Source: Synanceia verrucosa (taxonomy: Eukaryota > Chordata > Actinopteri > Perciformes > Synanceiidae). Taken from it: 64,000 bases of DNA. A program made the translations under genes and the position numbers. This document shows positions 1 to 13,900 of this stretch, in pieces. Location: assembly GCA_029721515.1 (NCBI GenBank), contig CM056561.1, positions 12,560,001 to 12,624,000 of the forward strand. The letters run 5' to 3'. The notes under the pieces were generated by a model, which saw nothing but the letters and a program-made list of their open reading frames with translations, was not told the DNA's origin and made no database searches. The first letter of the stretch is position 1, and each line of letters opens with the position of its first letter.

Positions 1-1916
1 CTCTAAGGGAAGATCCTCCTCATCCTCAAATTGATAAGCCCAGCTCTGACTCTGAGTTCGAGTTCTCCGTGAGGGGGTCTCAAAGAGTGAAACCATTCCA
101 CTGTACTCTGCCGTCTTGGTGGCAAGAACTGTTGACACTTTGGTGGCAGCACTTTTCAGCATGGAGCGGAAATTGTCTTCTACCTCATTAGCAGACAGAC
201 TCAACTCCTTCAGGAACTTGGCTGAGTGGTTATAGTGCAAGGAAGCCATTTGAAGTTGCAAGGAACACTCCCCGTGCATTTTCTCCATCAGATGGAAATT
301 TAAAGCCTCTGAGGAGGAACCTCCTGTGTCTGTAAGGAATGCTAATTCACCAAGATCTGAGGAGCTGTCAGCACTACCAATGCTCACTACAAACTGGCTT
401 CGGCCTCCTTCCTGAGTCAGGTCCACCAACTGCATAGACCCAAGTGAACCATTGATGTCCAACCGACTGCCCATGGACACATTGACCTTGGTGCCAGTGA
501 TGCTGGCAGTGGCAATCTTCAACCCTTTCTTCTCAGCACCCAGAACAGTGCCAGTGGACACCGTTCGAAGAAGAAGCAGGTTAAGACGGTGGATCTCCAC
601 GGTCAGCTCTTTGTTCTGGTCATAGGTGGCCTGATAGGTTCCCTCCTCTTCCTCACCGCAAGGCTGTGTTGTATGTTGTTGCACTGACGGTGTCCAGGTG
701 CTTTCTTCTTTGGGGAAAGACTTCTGGAGGAACTTTAGCAGTTCCACCATGGTCTCGGGGTTGAGAATAATGTCCAAGTTATTGACTTGCATGCTTGTCA
801 CCTGAAGGGAGCTGTCCAGGTGCATGGAGGGGCAGTCTGAGCTCACAAACTGGTATTCAAGCTTTATTAGGGCCTCTTGGTCTTTGAGAAATGAACTGAA
901 GGGGGAAATTTTATCCATAGGCATACCAGAAGATGTCTGTGTAGGATGGCCCTGATGCTCCGGTGATCTGCCATCAGATGACACAGGCGATGACGGCTGG
1001 CTCTCTCTGAGGCTGCCCGTGGGTATGTCAAAACTGAGATTCTTATGAGAAGCCACAAGGAGGTCAAAGTCTGAGCCATAAGTCTGTAAGGTGTCCACCA
1101 GCAGAAGACCATGGACAGTCAAAGAGACTTCAGCATCATAAGGCCGCTTGACAAAATGAGCATTTGTGCCAAATACCTTGAGAACGGCAATGTAGCGGCC
1201 ATCACTTTCTACACCCAGCTGCATGTAGTTAATGTTGAATTCAGCTAGAAGAAGCCTGGATTCCACCAGGACTTCCCGTGTGTGCTGCTCCAAAGTCATC
1301 ACGCTCTGGGTCAGGTTCTTGGCTGAACCTTGCAGTTTCCAGGCGCTGTCCTCTCTCTGAAAGATCTTGTCATGGCGTAGGGTAAGGGGGTCAGGAGGCC
1401 TTATATTTGGGCCTGTTTCTTGGCTTTTGTGCCCTTCACTCACAGATGGGCTGCTTAGTCTAGCTAGGCAACTCCTAAGAGCGGTCATCTTCTCAAGGTT
1501 GATATGGACCTTGAGGTCTGGCAGAGTTCCTGACAGCACCGCCCCAGGGAGCTGGGGGTCTGATGTGTAGCGCAGTCTCTGCTCAAGCTGGAGTAGCACA
1601 TTGAACTTCTCCACTACATGAGTAGGCCCCACCTCACTCTCTTGTAGATGTTTCCAGTTGTCCTTACAACGGCCAACCATTATCTGCAGGTCCTTAAAGG
1701 ACAAGGAGTATTTTTCGTAAAGTTTTCTGCTGTAGGCCTCTGTACTTTCAGGATATCTGAGGCTGGGAAGTTCAGGGCTTTTGAGCTGTTCTTTTGAAGG
1801 CATGTTTAGTTCAGGTGGTGGAGACTCTGGTGGGGTGGCTAGTGGTGTCTGGTATTCATCATCACTCATGTCTGCCCTTTCAGGTTGAGAAGCTTTAGAG
1901 CAGGCCTTAGTGTCAT
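1..1916 (-). CDS. vps13d: vps13d coding exon 18 (giant exon, partial)
   Basis: After the acceptor (..TTTGAAG) at 1917 the frame stays open for 638 codons to base 1, which falls on a codon boundary. It encodes about residues 735-1373, starting with an acidic, proline-rich linker (SDDEYQTPLATPPESPPPEL) and going on to repeated groove segments such as YSLSFKDLQIMVG, LTQSVMTLEQHTREVLVES, HFVKRPYDAEVSLTVHG and LEYQFVSS. These match the order in human VPS13D. No in-frame donor is needed anywhere inside it. Confidence 0.94.
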
Positions 1917-4900
1917 CTTCAAAGAAAATGAATGACAGGTATGAGTCGGACATATCGTTTTAATTTCTGATTTGATGAAATGATTGTCTCTTTTACCTTG
2001 AGAGTTTGTGAGCAGAATCCTGCCTAAATCAACAACAACTAGCATTGGGTCCTCTGACTGGAAGTCATCAGGGAAAATCACCTGGGGTGCACAAATGTCC
2101 AATTTCATGGTCCAACGCTTACCGTTTTCCTACAAAGCAAGCATATCAAGCACATCAGCAACATTTAGAAAAGATTCAACCGTTGGGTCAAAATGTTACC
2201 ACCCAGTGAATTTCTCTCACAATAAACTCTCCCACAAGTAGCTGATCGATGGTTTGTCGGATCTCTGCCTTGGTCTGCATCTTCAGCTTGTTGTACTGCC
2301 TCCTGGCAGCCTCTGCCACTCTCAGCTCCAGCTCTGACTGATAGCCAAAACCTGAGGATCAGAGAGATGTGTTTCAAATTATCTACTGTATTCAGAAGCA
2401 AATTATACAAATAAATTATATAGCACTACATGGTTTGAAATAACTGTGAATGTGAGTAGGTAGAGTTTCTTTCAAGTGGTGTTTAAGACCTTACCGACTT
2501 TTGGACTTCTTATAATCAAAGAGGACACCAATGTTCGCACAAGTAAATGTATTTGTTAAAATTATTAAATTTAGTATGTATTTAGTATTTTTTGAGTCTG
2601 TCCTATGAATGTTTAAAATAATGCTCTGTAGTCAGTGCATGATAGCCAGTAGGCTCTTCAACCTGTCTGCTGTCTTGGGTGCATGATGTCAGTGGCTTTA
2701 ATACAGTTCTGTGGTGTCCAAAATCTGTGCAGTGTTTCATTTGAGAGTCATAATTCCAGGAATAAAATAATGCATGATTTCCTGCAGTACATCATAAAGG
2801 AAACATGTCATCTGAATAGTGGCTATGCTAATGTCAGAATGAATTATTACACTTGTCTGAAATACATTAAGTTTCACAAAAAAGGAGAGTGCTACTTAAG
2901 GAATGGCTATGTATTTGAAGAGTAAGCCAACTGTTTAGAGCATAATTTTTGTGGGCGCTGTTTGAATTCCTATCTCTGTTACTGTTACATATAAGTCTTG
3001 TTGATTACTTTTACAAATGTATGCACTTTCATTACTTACCTGAGGTATGAACTCTTCCTTTATAGAAGAACTCAGTCACTTTTTTGATTGCTTGCGGGTT
3101 GTAGATGATGTTCAATGGACTGGTGTTCACTTCCAGTCTCCTCTCAAACTTACACCTCACAGGATTAACCTCATAAATCATCTCAAACACTGGTGGCGAT
3201 GAGCACTCTGTAATGCATCGTGACAACACAAACATAAAACAGAGTACATATCAAGTATTTCAATGAAAGCCACAAAAATCTTCAACCTCATTTCTGCTCA
3301 CCCCTCCAATTCACTCAGCTCGGATTCTGAATAAAGTGAAGCCAACTAAACTACTCATAAACCAGATGATGGCAACTCTTCTACACATTATCTACACACC
3401 AACTGAGAGAGCTGTCAAGCTGAAGCATTGATAGTTAATTAGGATTTTATCACTAAACTAACTGACCTTGACACATACTTTTCTTTTGTCTATGTTGAAA
3501 TCTAATGCGGTCACATGACAGATAATATTTAAAGGTACTGGACACAAATCTAACAGCTAAAGTTTTGTCTGGAATGGTTCCTCTCCAAGTGATTGCGCGG
3601 AGGCCAGTAAAGTGTAGTGATGAAAAAGCATTAAAAATCAATTCAGCCACAAGATGTTGTAATTTCCCTCCCCTGTTCCATTGCATTTACCACACAACAA
3701 GCCATTGCCAGGTACTTACTATCAATCAGCCATTGATCTGTTTTTCTACACTAATTGACAACCCACAGATAACAACTTTAAAAATTAAAAATAGCCATGG
3801 AACAGAGAAATTGAAAAAAAAAATCAAGCACTAGGCAATGTATTGCCTAAAATAAACAAAAAAGAAAGGAATCTTCTTTTGAAGGTTTGCCTATGCTCAA
3901 TAATGGCCTATATAGAACTAAATTGGCACAATTTTACAAGCTTAGAGAACATATTAATCAATATCATTTGAACTGAAAAGAAAAAATCCTACCAGAGGTA
4001 CCGCAGGATTGACCAGATGGCTGATTCATGGCAACAACAACTTTGTCCTACAACAAGTGACAGATGTTGAAAACATGAGTAGCACGACATGAAGAGCAAC
4101 AATTCCCTTTTTAAAACATTTATTCAGTCTGCCCAGCCCAGGCAATGGCCCAGTCAATTACCGTTTTGGGAGACACCAGAACTGGGAAAATGGTACCCTG
4201 AGTAGTCAAGTCTCTCAGGAACAAACCACCCAGCTTAACAGACAGCAAGGAGGACTCTGAGCGAGGGAGGGACTCCACAATCACCTTCACTCCTGTGGAA
4301 ATATGGTGACAGTGAGAAAAAGTTGAGGCAGCAGTAAACATGCCAGTGTTTTCCCTATATGCATTTAGCGGTGGCGGACCGCCACTGCTGAAAAAGTTTT
4401 TTTTTGAGGAGAGGTGAAGAGTGGGCTTAAGTTTCTAAAGAGACAAGACTAACCCCTAATTTCTACTGGATGCAGAACAACGCCGACGTCGCCCATCTGT
4501 CAATATGAACCAGATCCGCCTGCTGCGGCTCCGCCAGGCAGCTGGAATTGCGAGATTCCAGCTGTCGGACGTCTGACAAATATAGAAGCTCTGTCGATTT
4601 GTTTCGGCAGGTGTCGGCACATCAGCGGCGTACCGCATTCAGTGGAAATTCACACATTGATTTGAACAGAACAAGCTACCTCCACCACTACAACTCGATC
4701 CTAGGGGAAACACTGCATGCTCTGATGCTATGGGACAAATACACTTTTAAGTCAGTGGACAACTCATTTTTACAGAGTCATTTTTGGCTGGAACAATAGG
4801 TGTTGACAATGATACAGCCTTTCATTTTTCCCTGAAGAGTCTCTTGGACTGCAACTAATGCTTATGCAATTAATATGGTTATTATCTTTAGAATGAACAG

Positions 4901-7900
4901 ATGGTTTGATGTATTGTTCTAAATTAAATAATGAATCAAAAAGAGCAACAAAGAATCAACTGGACTTGCTTGAGGTTGTTAGAAGATATTTCACCTCTCA
5001 TCCAAAGAAGCCTCTTGGATGAGAAACCAGACACAGACAAATTAAATTACCCATCAAGTATCCAAGATCTTGTTTAATCAAATCACCAGTCCATACCCTG
5101 AATATATTCATGTAACTAAGCAGCAAAATTTCATCTTCAAGGACAATTGGTTCACAAAATAGAAAACTGACTATTAAGTTAGAAAAGTATAAGGACATAA
5201 TGTACATGGTAAGATGATCATCAACCAGTCAACTATCAGATTACATTAATACGTCCAACTCCACTGATCTGGATCAATTTGGCATATTGATGCACTTCAA
5301 CACTGCAAAAATTGACAATGTCTATGTACCTGAGAATTCCAACTGGATGACCCCACTCTCGTGCAGCATGCCCCCCCTCTTGTCCTGGTGAAAGAGTGTG
5401 ACTCCGCCCTTCTCAAGTAAGAATTCCAGACGAGCAAACAGGTGATCTCGTCTGGTGAATGTGTTCAGAGTGTGAGAGTCCTCCAATGGGTCAAACAAGT
5501 CTTCTGTCTCTGCTGGAAAAGCATTGTATCATCAGGGTCAGCAGCCAGAATGCCACGATTGCATGATTTCTTTGCTTGTCGCGATAGGACTAAGATCACA
5601 ATCAACACAGTATGCAAGATGACGCTAGGCAGACATGAGTAAACTAGTCAATTAAAGATAGCTATGTTGCTGTTCAAATTATTACTATGTTTAGGGATGC
5701 GCTCAAATGAAACTTCTTCGCCGGAACTTAAACTTAATTTCATGAAATACTTGGCACGAACACTGAATACAGAATATGGTTTTTCACAGTTTTTTCAGTA
5801 TTGCATAAATTAAATAACTACTTGTGCTTTCAACTTTTTTGGCTTCTTCAGTTCAATTCCAAAACTATCATTTTAAATATTTACTAAACACTGAACATTT
5901 GAAACATTTCAACATTATATTACCAAAACAAAGAACAATATAACTTAAAATAAATCATCTCCAACTACAAAAGATGTTTTACTTTCAAGTGATTAGAGGC
6001 AGATTGCTTTACTTAATTATTCCGTAAAAATAATTCTGACTTTTCACTGAAATAATATCAGAAATGTTTTTGCTGTTCTTGACAGAATAATTTCTATTGA
6101 AGTTTCAAATATATTATGTTGTAGTCCGCCTCGTGAATACAGGTGTGTATTTTTTTTCTTCTTTTTTTTGAAAGGTTTAAAGAAGGGTTGAAGCATATTG
6201 TGAATTTTGCAAATGTTTACATATATTTATTTACTATATCTTAACTTTTGGACTGAGGTATTTGACAATTAAAGTTACAGAGACGGGAGAGAGACATCTA
6301 GATTTATTCCATCATTTATACTTTATAATGTAAGACAATATACAGTGCAGCAGCTTCTGATAGAGCCTATAAGCAAACAGTTGCTCAATGTTGCTGACCT
6401 ATGGCAAGCAAAAGAAAGGAGTGCCTGTCACCTAGAATATCCCAGGAGGATGGACTTGGTAAGAGTTCTTCAGGCCTGTCTGGATCCTGGGAATCTCCAT
6501 ACCAACCTCCCCAGCCTGGGAACCAAGATTGCAGGTACTGGATCATTCCCGAGCTCCCACTCTTGGGGATAGATATGGGTGATAAACAGGGCTGGGGGTC
6601 AGTGCTGGGTTCTCGCACATTCTGGAAGGGGAGACAAAGGAAGAACACAGGCTGAAGCTATTACAAAGATACTTGATAAAGGATTTGGAGCAGTCTTCTT
6701 TGTGTCATTTGCACATTCTGAGTGGAGTTAATAAGATCAGGAGGGCATTTCTGCATTTCCATTACCACTGAAGTAATGGAACTTTAATTTTACACACCAC
6801 TGAGTCATCTCATCTTACCTCAGCGATCTCCTCCTGCTTTCGAAACCAATCGTGGACAATTTCTCTGAGACTCTGTAGCTCCTCCAATGTCTGCTCCTCT
6901 TCCACTCGTTCCAGCTCACTCTATGTGAGGCATAGCAAGGCAAGCGCAAACATTAGTGATATATGTTAAATCAGTTAAATCATTTCAAAATACCAAACTG
7001 GGTTTTCTGAAGTGCATCACAACGTGAGGAAAAAACTGAGGAAAACCACATCAGGTCAGTAGTAGTATGATAACCTTTTAGTTGCCAGTGTGCTTCATCA
7101 GAACTGCTTGTTGGATATTTGAATAGCTTTGGGACCCCGCCCCCCCAAGTGCAGATACAGTGCAGTACCTCTTCCTCAGGACTCAGTGAGACTCCTTTGA
7201 GCCTTGTGAAGTAGAGGCTGGTGTAAGTTTTGGCATCTCGTGCCCGCTGCAGAGCAAAGTTCCAGCTACCTCGCCGTCGCTGCTCCCTGATTTCACTCAG
7301 GTTGGCTTGAATGGCAAACATCCACCACTGTCGGCAGCTACAAAATAATTTTACAGACCCAAATCTGCTTCAAGGACTCAAAATATACGTGTGCAGCAAA
7401 ATGTGATATTGCTGTGCTAATATGTGCTGTGCTGTGAAATATCATTGGAAATCTTCTGCATACAAAGAAATTTACAAACATAAGACAAGTCAACTTACTG
7501 TTAAAAAAAATAAGCATGAATTTACCTCCCAGAAATTGGCACTTTTGGTCTCCACTTTCGATAAAGCATCTCTCTCTCTCGACGGTCTAACTCCTTCAGG
7601 AATGCCATGATCTGCTGGTATTGGACCTAAAACAAATAAACACAGGCTAACTAGAAATGTCTACTGAGTGGAGTGCAGATCTCCTGGTGACTATCCCTCT
7701 CCTTCCCAAAGAAAGAAAGTTGTCCCTGAGTGGATGGCAGCATAAATAACAAATAAGAATTAATTCATCTCATATCATATCGTGTCTTATCATGTGGATC
7801 ATGACAAATTGGGTATAGGTGGCATTAATCTGCAGGTGCTCCAGTTCAAAATAAGACCAGTGTTATATGGATCCACGGTCCTCATTATTGTCACTCTTGA

Positions 7901-10900
7901 TCAGAGGAAGATAATATGAGACTTAAAAAAAAACTTGGGCAAAATCTGATGTGATTTGTCTAATTCATTATTATATTAACTTCAACACAGAAATCACAAT
8001 AGGAAGGGATTTTGTTTGGACAGTAGGAAGAATTACATCTTAGCAATGCACGTATGGGCACGTCAGTATTGTTTTAAGGTACACTATATTGCCAAAAGTA
8101 TTCGCTCATCTGCCTTGACTCACAAAAGAACTTAAGTGACATCCCATTCCTAATCCATAGGGTTCAATATGACATCAGTCCACCCTTTGCAGCTATAAAT
8201 GCTTCAATTCTTCTGGGAAGGCTGTCCACAAGGTTTAGGAGTGTGTTTATGGGATTTTTTGACCATTCTTCCAGAAGCATATTTGTGAGGTTACACACTG
8301 ATGTTGGATGAGAAGGCCTGGCTCTCAGTCTCTGCACTAATTCATCCCAAAGGTGTTCCATCGGGTTGAGGTCAGGACTCTGTGCAGGCCAGTCAAGTTC
8401 ATCCACACCAGACTCTGTCATTCATGTCTTTATGGACCTTGCTTTGTGCAATGGTGCACCGTCATGTTGGAAGAGGAAGGGGCCATCACCAAACTGTTCA
8501 CACAGAGTTTGGTGCATGGAATTGTCCAAAATGTCTTGGTATGCTGAAGCATTCATAGTTCCTTTCACTGGAACTAAGGGGCCAAGCCCAGCTCCTGAAA
8601 AACAACCCCACACCATAACCCCCCTTCCACCAAACTTTACACTTGGCACAATGCAGTCTGACAAGTATCGTTCTCCTGGCAACCACCAAACCCAGACTCC
8701 TCCATCAGATTGCCAGATGGAGAAGCGTGATTTGTCACTCCAGAGAACGCGTCTCCACTGCTCTAGAGTCCAGTGGCGGCGTGTTTTACACCACTGCATC
8801 TGATGCTTTGCATTGCACTTGGTGATGTATGGCTTGGATGCAGCTGCTCGGACATGGAAACCCATTCCATGAAGCTTTCTGCACACTGTTCTTGAGCTAA
8901 TCTGAAAGCCACATGAAGTTTGGAGGTCTGTAGCGATTGACTCTGGAGAAAATTGGCGACCTCTTCGCACTATGCGCCTCAGCATCAGCTGACCCCACTC
9001 CATCAGTTTACGTGGCCTACCACTTCGTGGCTGAGTTGCTGTCGTTCCCAAACACTTCCACGTTCTTATAATACAGCTGACAGTTGACTGTGGAATATTT
9101 AGGAACGAGGAAATTTCATGACTAGATTTGTTGCACAGTTGGCATCCTATCACAGTTCCACGATGAAATTCACTGAGCTCCTGAGAGCGACCCATTCTTT
9201 CACAAATGTTTGTAAAAGCAGTCTGCATGCGTAGGAGCTTGATTTTATACACCTGTGGTCATGGAAGTGATTGGAACACCTGATTTTGATTATTTGGATG
9301 GGTGAGCGAATACTTTTGGCAATATAGTGTAGACTTGAAGAGGTTTTTAATGGTTTCCTTTAATACAGGTATCTTGAAACACTTAAAATGCACAAAATAT
9401 TACACTGTAACTTCCAACTTCAACTTCCATTGTTGATAACAAAGACTGGCAGTACCTGTGACAAGCGTAAGGACATGGGCTCCAGTTGCACTTGGCCTTC
9501 AATTCGTGGGGTGTGTCGGGACCTCAGAGGCTCCTTGGAGGTGTTTCTTCTGAGCAGTACAGAGGCACATACTGGTTCAAAGATGTACTGATGCTCATGG
9601 CTCTGCATACACTTGGTCATCGCATCCTGTAAAGTTCCAACACAGATTATTCATATGGCATGTGATCTCTTGCTTTTCGTTAATGAAAATCACCAACAAA
9701 GCCAACAACAAATCACTATCATTGAACATTGTAAGATGTGCTATGTGAGTTATGTGAGTCAAGTTACAGGAATGTCTCTATTGTGGTATTTGTATGGTTC
9801 AGTCTGGTCCAGTATGAATTAGGATAAATCTTGTCTAAAAGAAAAGTGAAATAGAAAACTGTGTCAGGTTCAGAACTAAGGTTGGAGATCACCATGTCTG
9901 ACCTGTATCTGATTTGTGGGCAGCTTTCCCAACATTTCACACTCCGTATCCCAGTAGACACTGAAGTCCTTTATCTCCAGCTGCTTTTGTCTGAGGAGCT
10001 TCTGGACCTGTAAACAACATAAAGATATTTTTGACATACAGATTTTAAAAAATTGCCAAGTCATGGCCAGTTATATGATAAAAGTTGCCATACACAATAG
10101 GAACAATTAAGAATAACAATTTACAAAAGTGCGAAACCAACAACGTAAACAATATAACATTTTTTTTTTTTTTTGGTGTAAAAAGCCTGCACATATCGGT
10201 ATCGGTTGAGATTGGATTCGGAAATGAAGAGTTGGACAATACCATATCGGACATTGGTAAAAAAAGCCAACATCGAGCATCCCTAATATTAGCATTACAT
10301 TTACGGTTATATCAGTATTTTTCAACCTGGTCCATATCTCCCCATGTCTCTGTAACTAATAAACAAAGCAGTTTCTGTGTTTGGTCCAGTATTGAGTAAG
10401 AGCACTGTAGAAAGCAGCTGCTCACAGGCTGTAGTGTAATCCTATTGGAGCAAGCTGGTACCATCAATTAAGTCTAATTTATGTGCTTGTTTTTTTTTTG
10501 CAACGTAATGACATTATGGAAATAGTTAAATCTGACGAGCGTTGCTTGATTAGTGGAATAGTGTAATATGTTATAACATCCATCCATTATCTACCGCTTA
10601 TCCTCATAGGGTCGCGGGGGGGCTGGAGCCTATCCCAGCTGTCTTAGGGCGGAAGGCAGGGTACACCCTGGACAAGTCGCCACCACAAGTCGACAAACAA
10701 CCACTCACACTCACATTCACACCTACGGTCAATTTAAATTAGCCAATTAACCTAATCCCTAACCTGGATGGTGAGAGGAAGCCGGAGTACCCGGATATGG
10801 ACCCGGAGAGAACCCACGCAGACACGGGGAGAACATGCAAACTCCAAACAGAAAGGCCCGGGATTCGAACCCGGTACCTTCTTGCTGTGAGCAGTGCTGT

Positions 10901-13900
10901 GAGGCGACAGTGCTAACCACTACACCACCGTGCCGCCCCATATGTTATAACAGTGTTACTTAAAAGAGTATCAATGTCATGGCTAACTATTTAGACAATT
11001 TCAATAATAGGGATGAGGTTTTTGGATAAAATGATTGTCTCTATTACTCGTGACTACAAAAAAAACTCAAAACTGCATCAAAACTTTCTTTATGCAGGAC
11101 ATGAACACAACAACAAACTGGATCAAGTGAAAAGTAAGAAAAATCATATTTCTCTAAACGGTCCTTTCCATAATTATTATTCCAGACGTTTATAATAGCA
11201 ATCTATCTGGTCAATGTTACAAAGTGTTAATGTTGCTCACTTTCCCTCATAGCTGAATTAATAGCAGATGGTTACAGTGTTGTCCGTCAATATTTAACCA
11301 GTTTCAGAAATTGTTGTCTCAAGTTGTCAATTTGACACAAAACAATTAGGAAATAGGGTCCATGATGAAAAATACCCTTTAAATCTCCTTTTAAGCGCTT
11401 TTCTGTTTTATCTGGTTTAAAAAATAAAACTTGGAAAGGCCTGACAACATGATGAGCTACAAAAATGCAGGGATGCTTCTCTCAGTTCTCCCCTCTCAAA
11501 CAGATGATGAACCTGAGACCAGAATGCAGTGTGCGTGGGGCAGAACTGGATTGGTGGGATTTTTTTGAGCTGCTACTGTCATTTTTTTTCAAGTCACAAA
11601 CTGCAAGATGAAAGAAAGAAAGAAAGAAAACATCTCTTTTTTGCTTAAAAATGGACTCAATTAAATTCTTCTTATCCCCTAAAAGTCCAAATGAAATGTT
11701 GCGATTACTTTGATTTGAACACTCACCGTCTCTTTGGAGGGGTTCTGAGCAGAAACATTATTGATGCAAACTCCGAAGGAAAACGGTTTCTCTGGATTGG
11801 AGACATCATCTTCAAATCTAAGATGTACATCTTGGATCTTCAGCTACACACAAGAAAAAAAGAATCAAAATCCAGTCTGTAATTCAGCAATAACAACCAC
11901 ACGATTACCCTGGCATTAGGATGGTATTTATTTAGTCAGGTATGATATTACAGTGTTTGCACGGAATCTGTCTGTGGCAACTCATGTATATCCCTTACAG
12001 ATTCACCAATCACTGACGTACTTTACACACGATATGCTTTTCATTTCCTATTGACTGTAGTACATTTTTGCTTAATAATTTCATTTACAGAAGGAAAAAA
12101 CAACTTACAAATCATGCTGTGACAAGTCTAATACAACAGCTCTGCAATAAATCTTACTTTCACGAAAGTTCCAACATTCAGTTTATGTTGAAACTATTTG
12201 TTGGGTGTTGTTTCAATTATAAAGAGAGATGTTTTGATTATTTAGTCTACATTTATTAATACAAAATTATTTACTAACTTACGGTACACATTACAGAAAG
12301 GAATTGGCTGAACCCTATGCCTTACTTTGACACATTTCCGGCTCTTATAATGTTGAGTAGCTTACCTCAATGTTTTCCACTATCCTGGTGACCACTGAGG
12401 CGGTGACGGAATACCAGTAAGACTCTCCTCTCTGTTCACACTCACTCTGAAGGAACCATATACATACTATTATACATACAGTAAACATACACTAAGTTCA
12501 TTATCAATTACCACAAAGAGGTTAATCAATAAAAGTGAAAGTAAAAACAGAAAAATAGAATAAAATAAGTGAATAAGCAAAGATTAGGACAAGAAAGTCA
12601 AGCTACAGGATTCATTCCATTACTCAATTTAGGTAAAGCCATCCATTTTCCTGAGTGGGAATTATGGATTCTGCTTTTGATACCAGTGCTCTCTTGTCTT
12701 AATTGGAATTTTAAATCATTGTGCAGACACCAGAGATAATAGTTTGGAGACATAAATTACGCTGGTGTAAAGTGACATGATATTTCTGAACCTTACCACT
12801 GGTGGTGGGACAAACAAAAAGCACATTCTCTAATTCATAGTGACGCTTCACCTACTTTGAATTTGTCTTCGAGAGCCTTGAGGAGCCGTGTTTTGCGTTC
12901 TCGCTCCTCCTCTTCCTCCTTCTCTCCATCATATTCCTGCAGCTGGGCGGGGCCGATGATCAGGTTAAGCTGAGACATGGAGATGACCCATGGGTCACTG
13001 TGAGGCCGGTAGAAAGGGATCTGCAGGGTAATCTTTCCAATGAACCCTAGTGAAAGTCAACATGATGCATGAGTCACACTGGAGAAAACACAGCCAGGAT
13101 ATGAGTATGTAGTAGGCCATTCTTGATGAAACAAGGTGCAATTCAGGTGACTTGAAGAACAGCTCCCAGTTACCCCCAGGTTAACCACATTAGCTCTAAC
13201 AGCACCAATAGTTGCTAGCTGCCAGCTTAGCCATTATCGTGTGGATTGCTATGTGGAGGCAACAGATATGTGGTGAATGCTGTATAAGGAACCTTTAATA
13301 TTTTTAAAGATCAGAAATCTACTTTATAAAAGTATTTTTTACTTGCCCCTATAAAACTGTTTATTTATTTATTTATGGTTATCAAATGTCAAGAGTTAGT
13401 TGTCATGTTTAATCTTTATGTACGTAAAAATGATTACTTACACTTCAGTTTATGAACTATGTCTTTACCAACAACAACAAACAAAATTATTTTATTATTC
13501 CCAATTAATATTATTATTATTATTATATAATTAAATTAATTAACTTAAGCATACAGTCTCCGGCACAGTAATCTGAGGGAAAATACATTGAGCTTTTAAA
13601 AAGCAGTTCAGAATTACATACAGTAAATATGCAGCCAGTGCCTGTAAGAGTAGGCCAATACTTCTATTTTTGTTAGTTTTTGCTTGAACTTTGTAACATC
13701 AGCGGTCAGTGTGTCTCACCTGCTTTAACTTCAAAAGGCAGGTCAAACTCTTTGAGGGCATCTTTCCTCAGAGGGAGGTTCTCCAACTCTACTGCACCTG
13801 ACGACAAAACAAAAGACAACACAATCCCTACTATAACATACACTTTGCTTGTTAATACTAAGCCAGTCTGTCTAATACAATGATACCTAATGGTTACAGT

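Noticed and set aside
8366..8803. A 145-codon plus-strand frame.
   Set aside because: It is the antisense shadow of the Tc1 transposase; similar shadows occur at 16714-17031, 28406-28760 and 31233-31487.
10759..10941. A 60-codon frame on the minus strand.
   Set aside because: It is wholly inside the SINE; the same peptide (HGGVVVST) appears in the SINE copy near 47340.
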